Below the pieces are notes generated by a model. It did not search any database. It worked only from the letters and a program-made list of their open reading frames with translations, and was not told where the DNA came from. A stretch of DNA of 38,559 bases from assembly GCF_013166515.1 (NCBI RefSeq), contig NZ_JABKKJ010000024.1:1-38559 (forward strand), in the 5' to 3' direction. Made by a program: the position numbers and the translations under genes. This DNA comes from Xylanibacter caecicola. GTDB lineage: Bacteria > Bacteroidota > Bacteroidia > Bacteroidales > Bacteroidaceae. The stretch's first letter is position 1. Each line of letters opens with the position of its first letter. Of the stretch, positions 26,854 through 35,143 are shown piece by piece.

Positions 26854-26882
26854 CAATGTTATCAAATACCATTTAGAAGATT

Positions 26883-27635
26883 ATGAAATTCATAGGAATA
26901 ATACCCGCACGATACGCCTCAACGCGCTTTCCGGGCAAGCCGCTTGCCATGCTCGACGGCAAGACAATCATACAACGTGTTTACGAACAGACGTCGAAAG
27001 TGCTTGAAAACGTATATGTCGCCACGGACGATGACAGGATTTTCAACGCCGTGGAAGGCTTCGGAGGAAAGGCGGTGATGACATCCGCGTGCCATAAAAG
27101 CGGCACCGACCGTATAGAAGAGGCTGTGAAGAAAATCGGAGGAGACTTCGATGTGGTGATAAACATACAGGGCGACGAGCCTTTCATACATGCCACACAG
27201 ATTGAAACGGTATGCAGATGTTTTGAAGACGGGGACACACAGATAGCCACACTGGGCAAACCTTTTACGGAAAAGCAGGACTTTGCGGATCTTGAGAACC
27301 CCAACTCGCCCAAGCTTATCACCGACAACAACGGCTATGCCATGTACTTCAGCCGCAGCATAATACCTTATATAAGAAATGTGGAGAAAGCGGAATGGCT
27401 CGGCAAGTTCCCGTTTCTTAAGCACATAGGGCTGTATGCCTACCGCACAAAGGTGCTGGAGGAGATAACACGTCTGCCGCAATCGTCATTGGAGATTGCC
27501 GAAAGCCTGGAGCAGCTGCGTTGGTTGCAGAACGGATATCGCATCAAGGTGGGATTGACCGATGTGGAAACAATAGGAATAGACACACCGGAAGACCTGG
27601 AAAAGGCAAAGGAGTTTCTTAATAGAAGGAAATAA
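26883..27635 (+). CDS. kdsB: 3-deoxy-manno-octulosonate cytidylyltransferase
   Basis: Activates Kdo with CTP to CMP-Kdo for lipopolysaccharide inner-core synthesis; cytoplasmic. 250 residues, the usual length. The N-terminal IIPARYASTRFPGKPLAMLDG (about 5-25) is the nucleotide-binding signature. VYVATDDDRI, SGTDRIEEA, VINIQGDEPFI (metal-binding Asp) and the C-terminal GIDTPEDLEKAKEF are all present. It stands alone on the plus strand between the divergent MORN gene and the inverted-repeat element. Confidence 0.96.
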   Translation: MKFIGIIPARYASTRFPGKPLAMLDGKTIIQRVYEQTSKVLENVYVATDDDRIFNAVEGFGGKAVMTSACHKSGTDRIEEAVKKIGGDFDVVINIQGDEPFIHATQIETVCRCFEDGDTQIATLGKPFTEKQDFADLENPNSPKLITDNNGYAMYFSRSIIPYIRNVEKAEWLGKFPFLKHIGLYAYRTKVLEEITRLPQSSLEIAESLEQLRWLQNGYRIKVGLTDVETIGIDTPEDLEKAKEFLNRRK

Positions 27636-27702
27636 TAATATAAGAAGATAAAAGGAGACAAGGGGAAATTTGCAATAAAAAGGGTATGTGAATTCGTCGA
27701 AC

Positions 27703-27911
27703 TTTAGTCGTATTCTCCTCCATGTAGGGACATATTCTTGTATTTGTCCGCACGCTTCGAAGAAGCGTTCAGATAAGAAATTAAAGTTTTCAATACAAAA
27801 AACCTTGTTGTTTCGTCCCCTTTATCTGTGTGACTGGTATAAAGAACGCCTATTTGAGGCGTGCGGACAAATACAAGAATATGTCCCTACATGGAGGAGA
27901 ATACGACTAAA
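27703..27911. repeat. Perfect 53-bp inverted repeat (MITE-like element)
   Basis: 27703-27755 is the exact reverse complement of 27859-27911 (53 of 53). The next 15 inner bases match at about 11 positions. The arms include ATGTAGGGACATATT and TTGTCCGCACGC. The centre (about 103 bases) has no open frame of note. It lies between the convergent ends of kdsB and the lipoprotein gene. A related 14-base piece, TGTAGGGACATATT, recurs at 31536-31549. No target-site duplication is clear. Confidence 0.9.
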
Positions 27912-27924
27912 AATATTGTTCTTT

Positions 27925-28716
27925 TCAATTCCTAACCTGCATGCTCACCTTGCCCTTGTCCGTCACTGTCACCTCTACAATAAAGCTTATATAACTGTCG
28001 GGAACAGCCAGTTCGGCAGTGTAACAGAAGCCTTCGTCACCGACATTCTTAAGGTTCATGTCGCTCAATATGCTCTGACTGAGAAACTCCGGCGGAACTT
28101 TGTCTGCAAAGTCTTTCTTTGCAAAGTCTCTCGAATATATCTTCACACCCGACTTGAATATGCTTATATGAATGGTGTTGTCGTAATAGATGTTCTCCAC
28201 GGCAAGCCCCTCATCGTTATACGAGGTCTTGAAAACCTTGTATGTAGTAGGGTTCACCTGCACATAGCAGTGATATTTCACGTCGCCGCGCGCAACGACG
28301 GTATCACGCTTTATCACCTTGCGCTGGTTAAGCGACACTTCCGCCCTGCGGACAAACTGAAGAGAGTCGTACGAGTTTGTACTTCTCACCAGTTTCACTA
28401 TGTCGCCGTTGTAGTTCTTGAAGTCAAAAGAGTCATGATCGCGGCGGGTTATTATGTATTTGTACACGTTTGCACCTTGCAGAACCATCGTGTCCCTGCA
28501 TATAATGAACTTTACCGGAACACTTGCCGAGTCGGGATAATATATTGTATCGCCGCTGATACGGAACACAACGCTGCTCTCGTCGGCATCCACCCATATA
28601 CCCTGAAGGTCGGACTTAGCCTCTTTGTCCTCTTCCGGTTCAGTATAAACTTGCTTCTTGCCTTCACACGCGGCAAGCATAATGACAGACAGTATGGCTA
28701 TGATACTGTTTTTCAT
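27925..28716 (-). CDS. Predicted lipoprotein, unknown function
   Basis: 263 residues. The signal peptide ends in the lipobox LAAC with acylated Cys17, followed by a charged linker (about 18-40). The rest is predicted beta-rich with a GIWVDADESSVVFRISGDTIYYPD opening. It resembles a Prevotella lipoprotein family that I recall only tentatively as DUF4738. The ATG (28714-28716) overlaps the ugd TGA by four bases (ATGA), so the genes are translationally coupled; an upstream ATG at 28728 is less likely. The coupling suggests an envelope role, but the function is unknown. Confidence 0.8.
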   Translation of the reverse strand: MKNSIIAILSVIMLAACEGKKQVYTEPEEDKEAKSDLQGIWVDADESSVVFRISGDTIYYPDSASVPVKFIICRDTMVLQGANVYKYIITRRDHDSFDFKNYNGDIVKLVRSTNSYDSLQFVRRAEVSLNQRKVIKRDTVVARGDVKYHCYVQVNPTTYKVFKTSYNDEGLAVENIYYDNTIHISIFKSGVKIYSRDFAKKDFADKVPPEFLSQSILSDMNLKNVGDEGFCYTAELAVPDSYISFIVEVTVTDKGKVSMQVRN

Positions 28717-30029
28717 TTTCCTATACAAAGATATTTAAATCCGTTTTCCTCCAGTTCCTCCGCATCATAGATGTTTCGTCCGTCTATCACGACACGGTTG
28801 TTCATCGCCTTTGCGATGACTTCCCAGCACGGAAGCCTGAACTCTTTCCACTCAGTGAGCAGCAACAGGGCATCGGAGTCAAGAACGGCGTCGTACATGT
28901 CCTTGCAATACGTCACGCGGTCGCCCACCCTGCGCCTGCACTCGTCCATTGCCACGGGGTCGTAGACACGCAGTGAGCAGCCGGCATCCAGCAGCTTTTC
29001 TATCATTACAAGCGCTGTCGACTCGCGCATGTCGTCGGTCTCGGGCTTGAAAGCCAGTCCCCACAGCGACACGGTAAGCCCTTTCAGTCCGTCAGCGCCG
29101 TATACGCGGCACAGTTTCTCGAACAATATGCTTTTCTGCCTCTCGTTTACACGCTCCACAGCCTTGAGCACTTCCATGGAATAGCCGTTGCCGTCTGCCG
29201 TATGGATGAGCGCCTTTACATCTTTTGGGAAGCATGAGCCTCCGTAACCGCATCCGGCATAAAGGAACTTGCGCCCTATACGCCCGTCGGACCCGATGCC
29301 GGCACGCACCATATTGACGTCTGCGCCGACAAGTTCGCAAAGGTTGGCAATGTCGTTCATGAAGCTTATGCGCGTGGCAAGCATCGAGTTGGCGGCATAT
29401 TTCGTCATCTCGGCACTTGGTATGTCCATGAATATCACACGGAAGTTGTTTATCAGAAACGGCTTATACAGCTTGGTGAGCAGCTTTTTTGCCTTCTCGC
29501 TCTCCACGCCCACCACAACTCTGTCGGGACTCATGAAGTCTTTTATCGCCGAACCTTCCTTGAGAAACTCCGGATTGCTTGCCACATCGAACGGTATATC
29601 CACGCCGCGCCTGTCGAGTTCTTCCTGTATAACGGCGCGCACCTTGCGTGCCGTGCCCACGGGAACGGTGCTCTTCGTCACGACAACAACATATTTGTTG
29701 AGGTTCCTGCCTATGGTTCTTGCCACCTGCAGAACGTATTTCAAGTCGGCGCTGCCGTCCTCATCGGGCGGAGTGCCCACAGCAGAGAACACTATCTGCT
29801 GGCTGTCGAGAACGTCTGCCAGCGATGTGGTGAACTTAAGTCTGCCCGCTTTCATGTTCTTCACGACAAGGTCGTCAAGTCCCGGCTCGTATATAGGTAT
29901 GTTTCCCTGCCGCAAGGCGTCAATCTTGGCGGCGTCTACATCCACGCAAGTCACGTTGGCGCCGGTGTCTGCAAAGCAGGCTCCGGACACAAGTCCTACA
30001 TATCCCGTGCCGACAATTGCTATATTCAT
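28713..30029 (-). CDS. ugd: UDP-glucose 6-dehydrogenase
   Basis: Oxidises UDP-glucose twice with NAD to UDP-glucuronate, a precursor of capsule and LPS sugars. 438 residues. The N-terminal Rossmann GTGYVGLVSG (7-16) binds NAD, VTKSTVPVGT (about 118-127) and FLKEGSAIKDF follow, and the catalytic Cys266 sits in GYGGSCFPKD. The C-terminal UDP-binding domain has LWGLAFKPETDDMRES. It is upstream of, and coupled to, the lipoprotein gene, and 74 bases downstream of rfbC, which also makes sugar nucleotides. Confidence 0.96.
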   Translation of the reverse strand: MNIAIVGTGYVGLVSGACFADTGANVTCVDVDAAKIDALRQGNIPIYEPGLDDLVVKNMKAGRLKFTTSLADVLDSQQIVFSAVGTPPDEDGSADLKYVLQVARTIGRNLNKYVVVVTKSTVPVGTARKVRAVIQEELDRRGVDIPFDVASNPEFLKEGSAIKDFMSPDRVVVGVESEKAKKLLTKLYKPFLINNFRVIFMDIPSAEMTKYAANSMLATRISFMNDIANLCELVGADVNMVRAGIGSDGRIGRKFLYAGCGYGGSCFPKDVKALIHTADGNGYSMEVLKAVERVNERQKSILFEKLCRVYGADGLKGLTVSLWGLAFKPETDDMRESTALVMIEKLLDAGCSLRVYDPVAMDECRRRVGDRVTYCKDMYDAVLDSDALLLLTEWKEFRLPCWEVIAKAMNNRVVIDGRNIYDAEELEENGFKYLCIGK

Positions 30030-30041
30030 ATACTAATAATC

Positions 30042-30070
30042 AGATGTTCAAAATCAAACGTATATATTTA
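30042..30070 (-). promoter_or_regulatory. Putative promoter/leader motif upstream of ugd
   Basis: AGATGTTC, an A-rich stretch and CAAACGTATATAT lie 13 bases upstream of the ugd start, nearly identical to 17838-17865. The minus strand reads TACGTTTG (30055-30062), a full match to the -7 element, but no TTTG lies at the -33 spacing. Confidence 0.45.
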
Positions 30071-30103
30071 TAAGTATGTAGAGCCTGTTCGCTCATCCAC
30101 CTA

Positions 30104-30652
30104 TCATTCAAAAACCTCGGCGTCTTTCAGCCACTTGGCGTTCATGTCCTTCTCGCTTGTCTGTATCTCATCCGCTGCCATGGGCCACTCTATACCCAGA
30201 TCGGGGTCGTCGAACCTTATGGACGCCTCGCTCTGCGGCGCGTATACGTTATCCACCTTATATGTAAATATTGCTTCATCGCTGAGCACAAGGAAACCGT
30301 GTGCAAAGCCGCGCGGAATGAAGAACTGGCGTTTGTTGTCCTCACTCAGTTCTACCATGACATGTTTTCCGAATGTTTCCGAACCTTTACGTATATCCAC
30401 AGCCACATCAAGCACCCTGCCTTTGATTACACGCACCAGCTTTGCCTGCGAATGTTCGCCCTTCTGATAGTGAAGACCGCGCAGGACTCCCCTGCCCGAC
30501 TTCGATTCATTGTCTTGAACAAACTTCACTCCGCCGATATGTTCGTCAAACTCTTCCTGCTTGAATGCCTCGAAAAAATATCCACGGCTGTCGTTGAACA
30601 CACGCGGCTCTATTACATATACGCCCTTGATTTCGGTTTCATTATAAGTCAT
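30104..30652 (-). CDS. rfbC: dTDP-4-dehydrorhamnose 3,5-epimerase
   Basis: Cupin-fold epimerase of the dTDP-rhamnose pathway, 182 residues. FNDSRGYFFEAF (about 19-30) and FVQDNES (about 44-50) bind the nucleotide sugar. The catalytic His61 is in LRGLHYQKG and the catalytic Tyr131 in FTYKVDNVY. PRGFAHGF (about 113-120) is the cupin core. The frame extends 31 codons upstream, but the ATG at 30652 (MTYNETEIKGVYVIEP) is the family start and follows a TAnnTTTG element. The other dTDP-rhamnose genes (rfbA, B, D) are not in the window. Confidence 0.95.
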   Translation of the reverse strand: MTYNETEIKGVYVIEPRVFNDSRGYFFEAFKQEEFDEHIGGVKFVQDNESKSGRGVLRGLHYQKGEHSQAKLVRVIKGRVLDVAVDIRKGSETFGKHVMVELSEDNKRQFFIPRGFAHGFLVLSDEAIFTYKVDNVYAPQSEASIRFDDPDLGIEWPMAADEIQTSEKDMNAKWLKDAEVFE

Positions 30653-30670
30653 AACAGTAAATTTTGTATG

Positions 30671-30678
30671 CAAAAGTA
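30671..30678 (-). promoter_or_regulatory. Candidate -7 element of rfbC
   Basis: TACTTTTG on the minus strand, 19 bases upstream of the rfbC start, matches TAnnTTTG. No -33 TTTG is seen at the right spacing. Confidence 0.45.
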
Positions 30679-30976
30679 ATAATAATATTCGGTAATCATA
30701 TCTTATACATGATATAAAAACATGTGTTTTGTCGGTACAAGGCATTTGAAAAGCGTAAATAACATAGAGGAACAGCTCACGATATAAACACTCGTTAACA
30801 TTTCATAAACTACATTTTAACATTATACTTCGTATTTCCGGCATATTTTCAAACTTACAAGGACAAGTTTCCATACATTGAAATCTCGGCAAGTATATTA
30901 TGAACGAAAACGATGCAGACTGCTATGATTTGTCAAGTTACCGCCCGATTATGCACAAATAAGGGTATAAAAATGC

Positions 30977-31167
30977 AAAGTGCACCACTTTAGGATGCAA
31001 AAGGCGGCATATTAGACTGCAATATGCGGCATATTGGAACGTAAAAGGCGGCATTTCTGAGTGCAAAGTGGCGCACTTTGCACACAAAACACTATGTGTT
31101 ATGCTGCAAAAAGCATAGCTTTACGATGTGTAAAACTATGGGTTATGCACAAAAAGGGCATTTTCAC
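30977..31167. repeat. 22-bp-period palindrome array B
   Basis: Palindromic 15-base units (6-base arm, 3-base centre, 6-base arm) start at 30977, 30999, 31021, 31043, 31065, 31087, 31109 and 31131, exactly 22 bases apart. A degenerate ninth is at 31153. The arms differ between units yet still pair: AAAGTG/CACTTT (units 1 and 5), AATATG/CATATT (unit 3), AACAC/GTGTT (unit 6), AAAGC/GCTTT (unit 7). Over the first eight units 40 of 48 arm positions pair. Spacers often contain GATGC or TGC. It sits in a gene-free stretch; 30679-30976 holds nothing else I can name. Confidence 0.85.
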
Positions 31168-31792
31168 GCTTTTGAAGAACAGTAAAAAGGGCGCATAAGA
31201 TGCCAAAGAGATGTTAAAAAGTGTACAATCCGGCATTTTATTGCACACATAACGACTGTCTGTGCAACATATTTGGCATTTTTATATGGCATAGACAAGA
31301 AATCAATGCACAAAACATGACATTTGTGCATGGCGCACTTCTATTTTGAATGTTTTGCCGAATAAAAAGAGAAGACTTGCGGTTAACGGTCGTAAACACA
31401 AATTAACAATAAAAGAAATGCCGTATCTAAAACCGCCCGAATATGTATCTTAACATGAATTCGATGAATTCATATTCTATACTATATTACGAACCACCCC
31501 TTGAAGGGCGTGTCTGAACAATCATTCATCCACGCTGTAGGGACATATTTTATTTTGAAACATCCCCCGGAGAGGTTTATATAATCGTCAAACTTTCGTT
31601 ATTTTGCGGGCAGAACAACCAACAACACATCAAGAAACAATACGTAAGAGCATGCAAGACAATGACAAAGCCTATACCGCGGTACTGTTGCAACACATAC
31701 ACACGGTTACTTCCGATATCCGTTCAACGACAACGTCATTCCACATCTTACTATTTTTTATCCATATATGTTTATTTTTAACGCCCACTTAA
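31168..31792. other. Gene-free stretch with small palindromes
   Basis: No supportable gene. Looser A-rich and GGCAT-containing motifs continue to about 31340 without the 22-base phase. ATGAATTC-GAT-GAATTCAT (31455-31473) is a perfect 8-bp palindrome. TGTAGGGACATATT at 31536-31549 matches part of the 27703-27911 element. A 62-codon open frame at 31604-31792 has a non-ATG start and no recognisable features. Confidence 0.5.
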
Positions 31793-31824
31793 TTTGTTCA
31801 ATTAAATAAAAAGGAGTAAATTTG
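31793..31824 (+). promoter_or_regulatory. Promoter of the SPOR-FHA-M64 operon
   Basis: TTTG (31793-31796), 20 bases, then TAAATTTG (31817-31824): a full match to the Bacteroidota promoter consensus. Transcription should begin about 5-7 bases later, at or next to the GTG start codon at 31830. An AAGGAG at 31811-31816 lies inside the promoter, where it would not be transcribed. Confidence 0.7.
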
Positions 31825-31829
31825 CATTT

Positions 31830-32903
31830 GTGATTGAACTGGAAAGACATATCGAAATATTACTGTTGAACAACGACTGTGTAATTGTTCCGGGGCTTGG
31901 AGGCTTCGTGGCACATCATGTTGATGCGTGCTACGATGACGTGGAAAACAGGTTTTTCCCTCCCATGCGAACCGTTGGGTTCAACCCGAAGCTTGACATG
32001 AACGACTCGTTGTTAATACATTCATATACAGAAGCATACGATTTAAGTTACCCGGAGGCGGAGAACCGCATAAGACAGGAGGTCAGTGTGCTTAAAAAGT
32101 ATATGGAGAGAGACGGTGAATACACCCTCAACAATATCGGTGTGCTGGCGTTTAGCGGCAACGGGACATACGATTTCACACCATGCGAGGCAGGAATACT
32201 GACACCGAGTCTTTACGGTCTGTCATCGTTTGAAATAGATGTATGCGACAACGGCAAAGACATACCGGCAATAACCGTAAACACCGCTCCCGTAAAGGCT
32301 GAGGACATCGTAATGAAAGAAGACGATGCGGCACCGGCAGATGCGGAAGAGAACGGGGAAAGGACTATAAGCATAAGGGTTAACGCCATACGCAACGCGG
32401 TGGCTTTCATCGTTGCCGTTATTGCTTTTTTCCTTATTTCCACACCTCTTGGTTCGGACAAGCAGCCGGGAGTGCAGATGGGAAAGATTGAGAATGGCGT
32501 GATTTACAGGCTTATGCCTAAGGATGTGACGCTGGGAGACATCGACAATATCAAGGCAACGGACAAGGCACCCGCAACCGAAACAACGGAAAAGACGGAT
32601 GTAAAGAGCCAACCTGTTGCGGCGGAAGACAATGCCGTAGAGACGGAAGCGGAGCAGAAAGAGATACAGAAAGATTATTATTGCATAGTATTGGCTTCGC
32701 GCATAACAAAGAAGAATGCGGAGGAGTTTGCCGCAAAACTGCGCAAGAACGGGGTTGACAGCGCCACCGTGCTTAAGGAAAGGAACGGTGTAAAGGTGAT
32801 TGCCGGCAGATATGGTAAGGAAAAGGATGCTTACGCCGCGATGAACAGCATGAAGAAAGACGAGAGCTTCAGCGACGTATGGGTCTACAGGGTAAGGAAT
32901 TAG
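31830..32903 (+). CDS. HU-CCDC81 and SPOR domain membrane protein
   Basis: 357 residues. Two bacterial HU-CCDC81 domains occupy about 1-58 (IELERHIEILLLNNDCVIVPGLGGFVAHH) and about 60-135. A single membrane span lies at about 187-206 (NAVAFIVAVIAFFLI), then an acidic, Pro/Thr-rich linker, and a C-terminal SPOR domain (about 282-357, YCIVLASRITKKNAEEFAAKL) that should bind denuded septal peptidoglycan. Topology: HU-like part in the cytoplasm, SPOR in the periplasm. The start is GTG; no ATG occurs before residue 47, and homologs begin MIEL. It overlaps the predicted transcription start, so the mRNA may be leaderless. It is the first gene of a six-gene operon. Confidence 0.85.
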   Translation: MIELERHIEILLLNNDCVIVPGLGGFVAHHVDACYDDVENRFFPPMRTVGFNPKLDMNDSLLIHSYTEAYDLSYPEAENRIRQEVSVLKKYMERDGEYTLNNIGVLAFSGNGTYDFTPCEAGILTPSLYGLSSFEIDVCDNGKDIPAITVNTAPVKAEDIVMKEDDAAPADAEENGERTISIRVNAIRNAVAFIVAVIAFFLISTPLGSDKQPGVQMGKIENGVIYRLMPKDVTLGDIDNIKATDKAPATETTEKTDVKSQPVAAEDNAVETEAEQKEIQKDYYCIVLASRITKKNAEEFAAKLRKNGVDSATVLKERNGVKVIAGRYGKEKDAYAAMNSMKKDESFSDVWVYRVRN

Positions 32904-32904
32904 G

Positions 32905-33435
32905 ATGAAAAGAGTAAGGTGTCCGAAGTGTGATAACTTTATCACGTTTGACGAAACGAAATACAAGGACGGGCAGTCGCTCGTATTCGAGTGCACGGAG
33001 TGTGGAAAGCAGTTCGGAATACGCATAGGTGTTTCAAAACTGAAAGACAGACCGCACGACGAGAAGCACGACGAACAGGCAAACGAAAAGGGCTTCGGTT
33101 CGATAGTTGTCATAGAGAACGTGTTTCATTACAAGCAGGTGATACCGCTGCAATACGGCGACAACAGCATAGGAAGGTACATGAAGGGAAGTGCCGCCAA
33201 CACGCCGATAGAGACAAACGATCCGAGTATTGACATGAACCACTGCGTGATAAACGTGTCGCGCGACAAGAAAGGAAATCTTAAATATGTGCTTCGCGAC
33301 GGTCCGAGCTACACGGGAACATTTGTGGACAACGAGATTTTGGGCGACCGGGAGCGCCGGATAATATACGACGGCTCGCTGTTTACCATCGGCGCCACAA
33401 GCATAATACTGCGCACGGCAGACTCTGAAGAGTAG
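32905..33435 (+). CDS. Zinc-ribbon and FHA domain protein
   Basis: 176 residues, starting 1 base after the previous stop. An N-terminal zinc ribbon (Cys6, Cys9, Cys30, Cys33; CPKC and CTEC) is followed by an FHA domain at about 80-170. The FHA Gly-Arg is at 90-91 (SIGRY), but the usual S-R-x-H loop reads D-M-N-H (110-113) and the GTFVN-type motif reads GTFVDN (138-143). Phosphothreonine binding may therefore be altered or lost. It is co-transcribed with the SPOR protein, suggesting a signalling or scaffolding role at the envelope or division site (inference). Confidence 0.85.
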   Translation: MKRVRCPKCDNFITFDETKYKDGQSLVFECTECGKQFGIRIGVSKLKDRPHDEKHDEQANEKGFGSIVVIENVFHYKQVIPLQYGDNSIGRYMKGSAANTPIETNDPSIDMNHCVINVSRDKKGNLKYVLRDGPSYTGTFVDNEILGDRERRIIYDGSLFTIGATSIILRTADSEE

Positions 33436-33458
33436 CAAAAAGAGGGTTTTCCGATTGT

Positions 33459-33827
33459 ATGAACAACATTATCATCTCATTGGGAAGCAACACGGATCAG
33501 GCAAGAAACATCATACTTGCCGTAAAAATGATTGGGGAGATGTTTCCTTTTGCCGAGTTTACAGAGGCTTTATGGACAGAACCGGTGGGAATGAAATCGG
33601 AGAAATTCCTTAATTGTCTGTGCCATATAAAGTCGCGCGACGACATGGCGGCGGTGGAAAGCAACCTGAAATATATCGAGAGGTGCATAGGGCGCACGGC
33701 GGAAAACTCTATGAAAGGAATTATAGCAATAGACATAGACATATTGAAATTCAACGATACAAGGCTGCACACAGGCGACTGGCAGCGCGACTACATACAA
33801 AAACTGATAAAAAACATTTCATTCTGA
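33459..33827 (+). CDS. folK: HPPK-like (FolK family) protein, shortened and degenerate
   Basis: 122 residues, against about 160 for typical 6-hydroxymethyl-7,8-dihydropterin pyrophosphokinase. IISLGSNTDQARNI (5-18) is the family N-terminus, FLNCLCHIKS and LKYIERCIGRT match the middle, and IDIDIL keeps the metal-binding Asp92 and Asp94. The Arg/Trp/Arg loop that closes on ATP (R-x-x-x-x-R-W-G-P-R) is replaced by TAENSMKGIIA, and the C-terminal PH motif and last strand are missing. It may be a divergent paralog without kinase activity, or a minimal HPPK. It ends 2 bases before the next gene. Confidence 0.72.
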   Translation: MNNIIISLGSNTDQARNIILAVKMIGEMFPFAEFTEALWTEPVGMKSEKFLNCLCHIKSRDDMAAVESNLKYIERCIGRTAENSMKGIIAIDIDILKFNDTRLHTGDWQRDYIQKLIKNISF

Positions 33828-33829
33828 CT

Positions 33830-35125
33830 ATGAAAAGAGGAATTTACAAGATAATGGCGGTGGTGTACCTGCTGGCAGGCTGTACGCTTTTGCATGCGGA
33901 AGACTTTGGGAAATATTTCTCGGAAAGGACATTGCGCATAGACTACACATTCTCGGGAAACGCTGAGAGGCAGGATATATATGTAGACAAGTTAAGCGTA
34001 ATACCGGGCTGGTATGGCAAACACGACAGGTTGGCAGAGGTTCCGGTGGAAGGAAACGGGCAGATAACGGTGAAAAGTGTCAGAGACGGACAGACAATAT
34101 ACCGCAACTCGTTCTCGACTTTGTTTCAGGAATGGCTCACATACCCCGAGGCGAAGCGGACGGGACGCTCGTTCGAGAATGTGTTTCTCATACCCATGCC
34201 GCTCGACACGGTGGAAGTTACGGTAGACCTGCGCAACAACAGGCGCGAAATAATGGCGTCGTTCACACACACGGTTGTCCCGTCTGACATACTGATAAGG
34301 CATATCGGCGAACACAACGTCACTCCATACGTGACACTGCAGGAGGCTGAAAACAAGGACAAATGTATAAACATCGCATATATTGCCGAAGGGTATACGG
34401 ACGGGGAAATGGGAACTTTCATCGATGATGCAAAGATTGCCAACGAGGCCTTGTTCGCCCACGAGCCGCTCAAGTCGATGAAAGGCAGGTTTAATGTCAT
34501 TGCCGTAAAGGCAGTATCTGAGGAAAGCGGAACAAGCGAACCGTCGAAAGGAATATGGAAGAACACGGCATTGGGAGCGCACTTCGACACTTTCTACAGC
34601 GAAAGATATCTTACCACCCTCAATATAAAGGACTTACACGACCGCCTTGCCGGCACTCCATACGAGCATATCATAATACTTGTAAACACCGGACACTATG
34701 GTGGAGGGGGCATATTGAACTCATACAACCTGTCGATGACGCATCATCCGGCATACAAGTCGGTGGTTGTTCATGAGTTCGGGCACAGTTTCGGAGGGCT
34801 TGCCGACGAGTATGCTTACGAAACGGAGCAACTGGACATGTATCCTAAGGATATTGAGCCATGGGAACCTAATATCACGACACTGAAAGACTTCAACGGT
34901 AAATGGGAAAACATCATACCTTCCGACACTCCTACCCCGACGCCGCCAAGCGGCAACCCTGAGACTATAAAGAGTAGAGTGGGTCTTTTCGAGGGTGCGG
35001 GATACAGTATGCACGGCGTGTACAGGGGCGTACAGGATTGCAGGATGAGGACAAATGAAAATCCGGAGTTCTGCATCGTCTGCCGTAATGCGCTCACCAA
35101 TCTTATCGACTTCTACACCAAATAG
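33830..35125 (+). CDS. M64-family (IgA peptidase type) zinc metalloprotease
   Basis: 431 residues. The signal region MKRGIYKIMAVVYLLAGC contains a lipobox-like LAGC with Cys18, so it may be a lipoprotein; cleavage after LHA is the alternative. The N-terminal beta domain (about 25-150) precedes the peptidase domain. The zinc site is HEFGH (His315-His319) followed by GGLADEY, the M64 signature. Other blocks are YIAEGYTDGEMGTF and HYGGGGILNSYNLSMTHHP. The ATG at 33830 lies 2 bases after the HPPK-like stop; the longer upstream frame is a shadow of that gene. Substrate unknown. Confidence 0.9.
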   Translation: MKRGIYKIMAVVYLLAGCTLLHAEDFGKYFSERTLRIDYTFSGNAERQDIYVDKLSVIPGWYGKHDRLAEVPVEGNGQITVKSVRDGQTIYRNSFSTLFQEWLTYPEAKRTGRSFENVFLIPMPLDTVEVTVDLRNNRREIMASFTHTVVPSDILIRHIGEHNVTPYVTLQEAENKDKCINIAYIAEGYTDGEMGTFIDDAKIANEALFAHEPLKSMKGRFNVIAVKAVSEESGTSEPSKGIWKNTALGAHFDTFYSERYLTTLNIKDLHDRLAGTPYEHIIILVNTGHYGGGGILNSYNLSMTHHPAYKSVVVHEFGHSFGGLADEYAYETEQLDMYPKDIEPWEPNITTLKDFNGKWENIIPSDTPTPTPPSGNPETIKSRVGLFEGAGYSMHGVYRGVQDCRMRTNENPEFCIVCRNALTNLIDFYTK

Positions 35126-35143
35126 GGAGTGTCTCTGCTGTCA

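Noticed and set aside
27688..28770. 360-codon plus-strand frame over the lipoprotein gene
   Set aside because: It runs through the inverted repeat and opposite a lipoprotein with signal peptide and lipobox that is translationally coupled to ugd; composition looks like an antisense shadow.
30955..31340. CRISPR array
   Set aside because: The 22-base period has no constant repeat alternating with variable spacers of normal length, and no cas genes are present.
31604..31792. 62-codon frame upstream of the SPOR gene
   Set aside because: Non-ATG start, no recognisable domain, and it ends just before the promoter at 31793; not supported as a gene.
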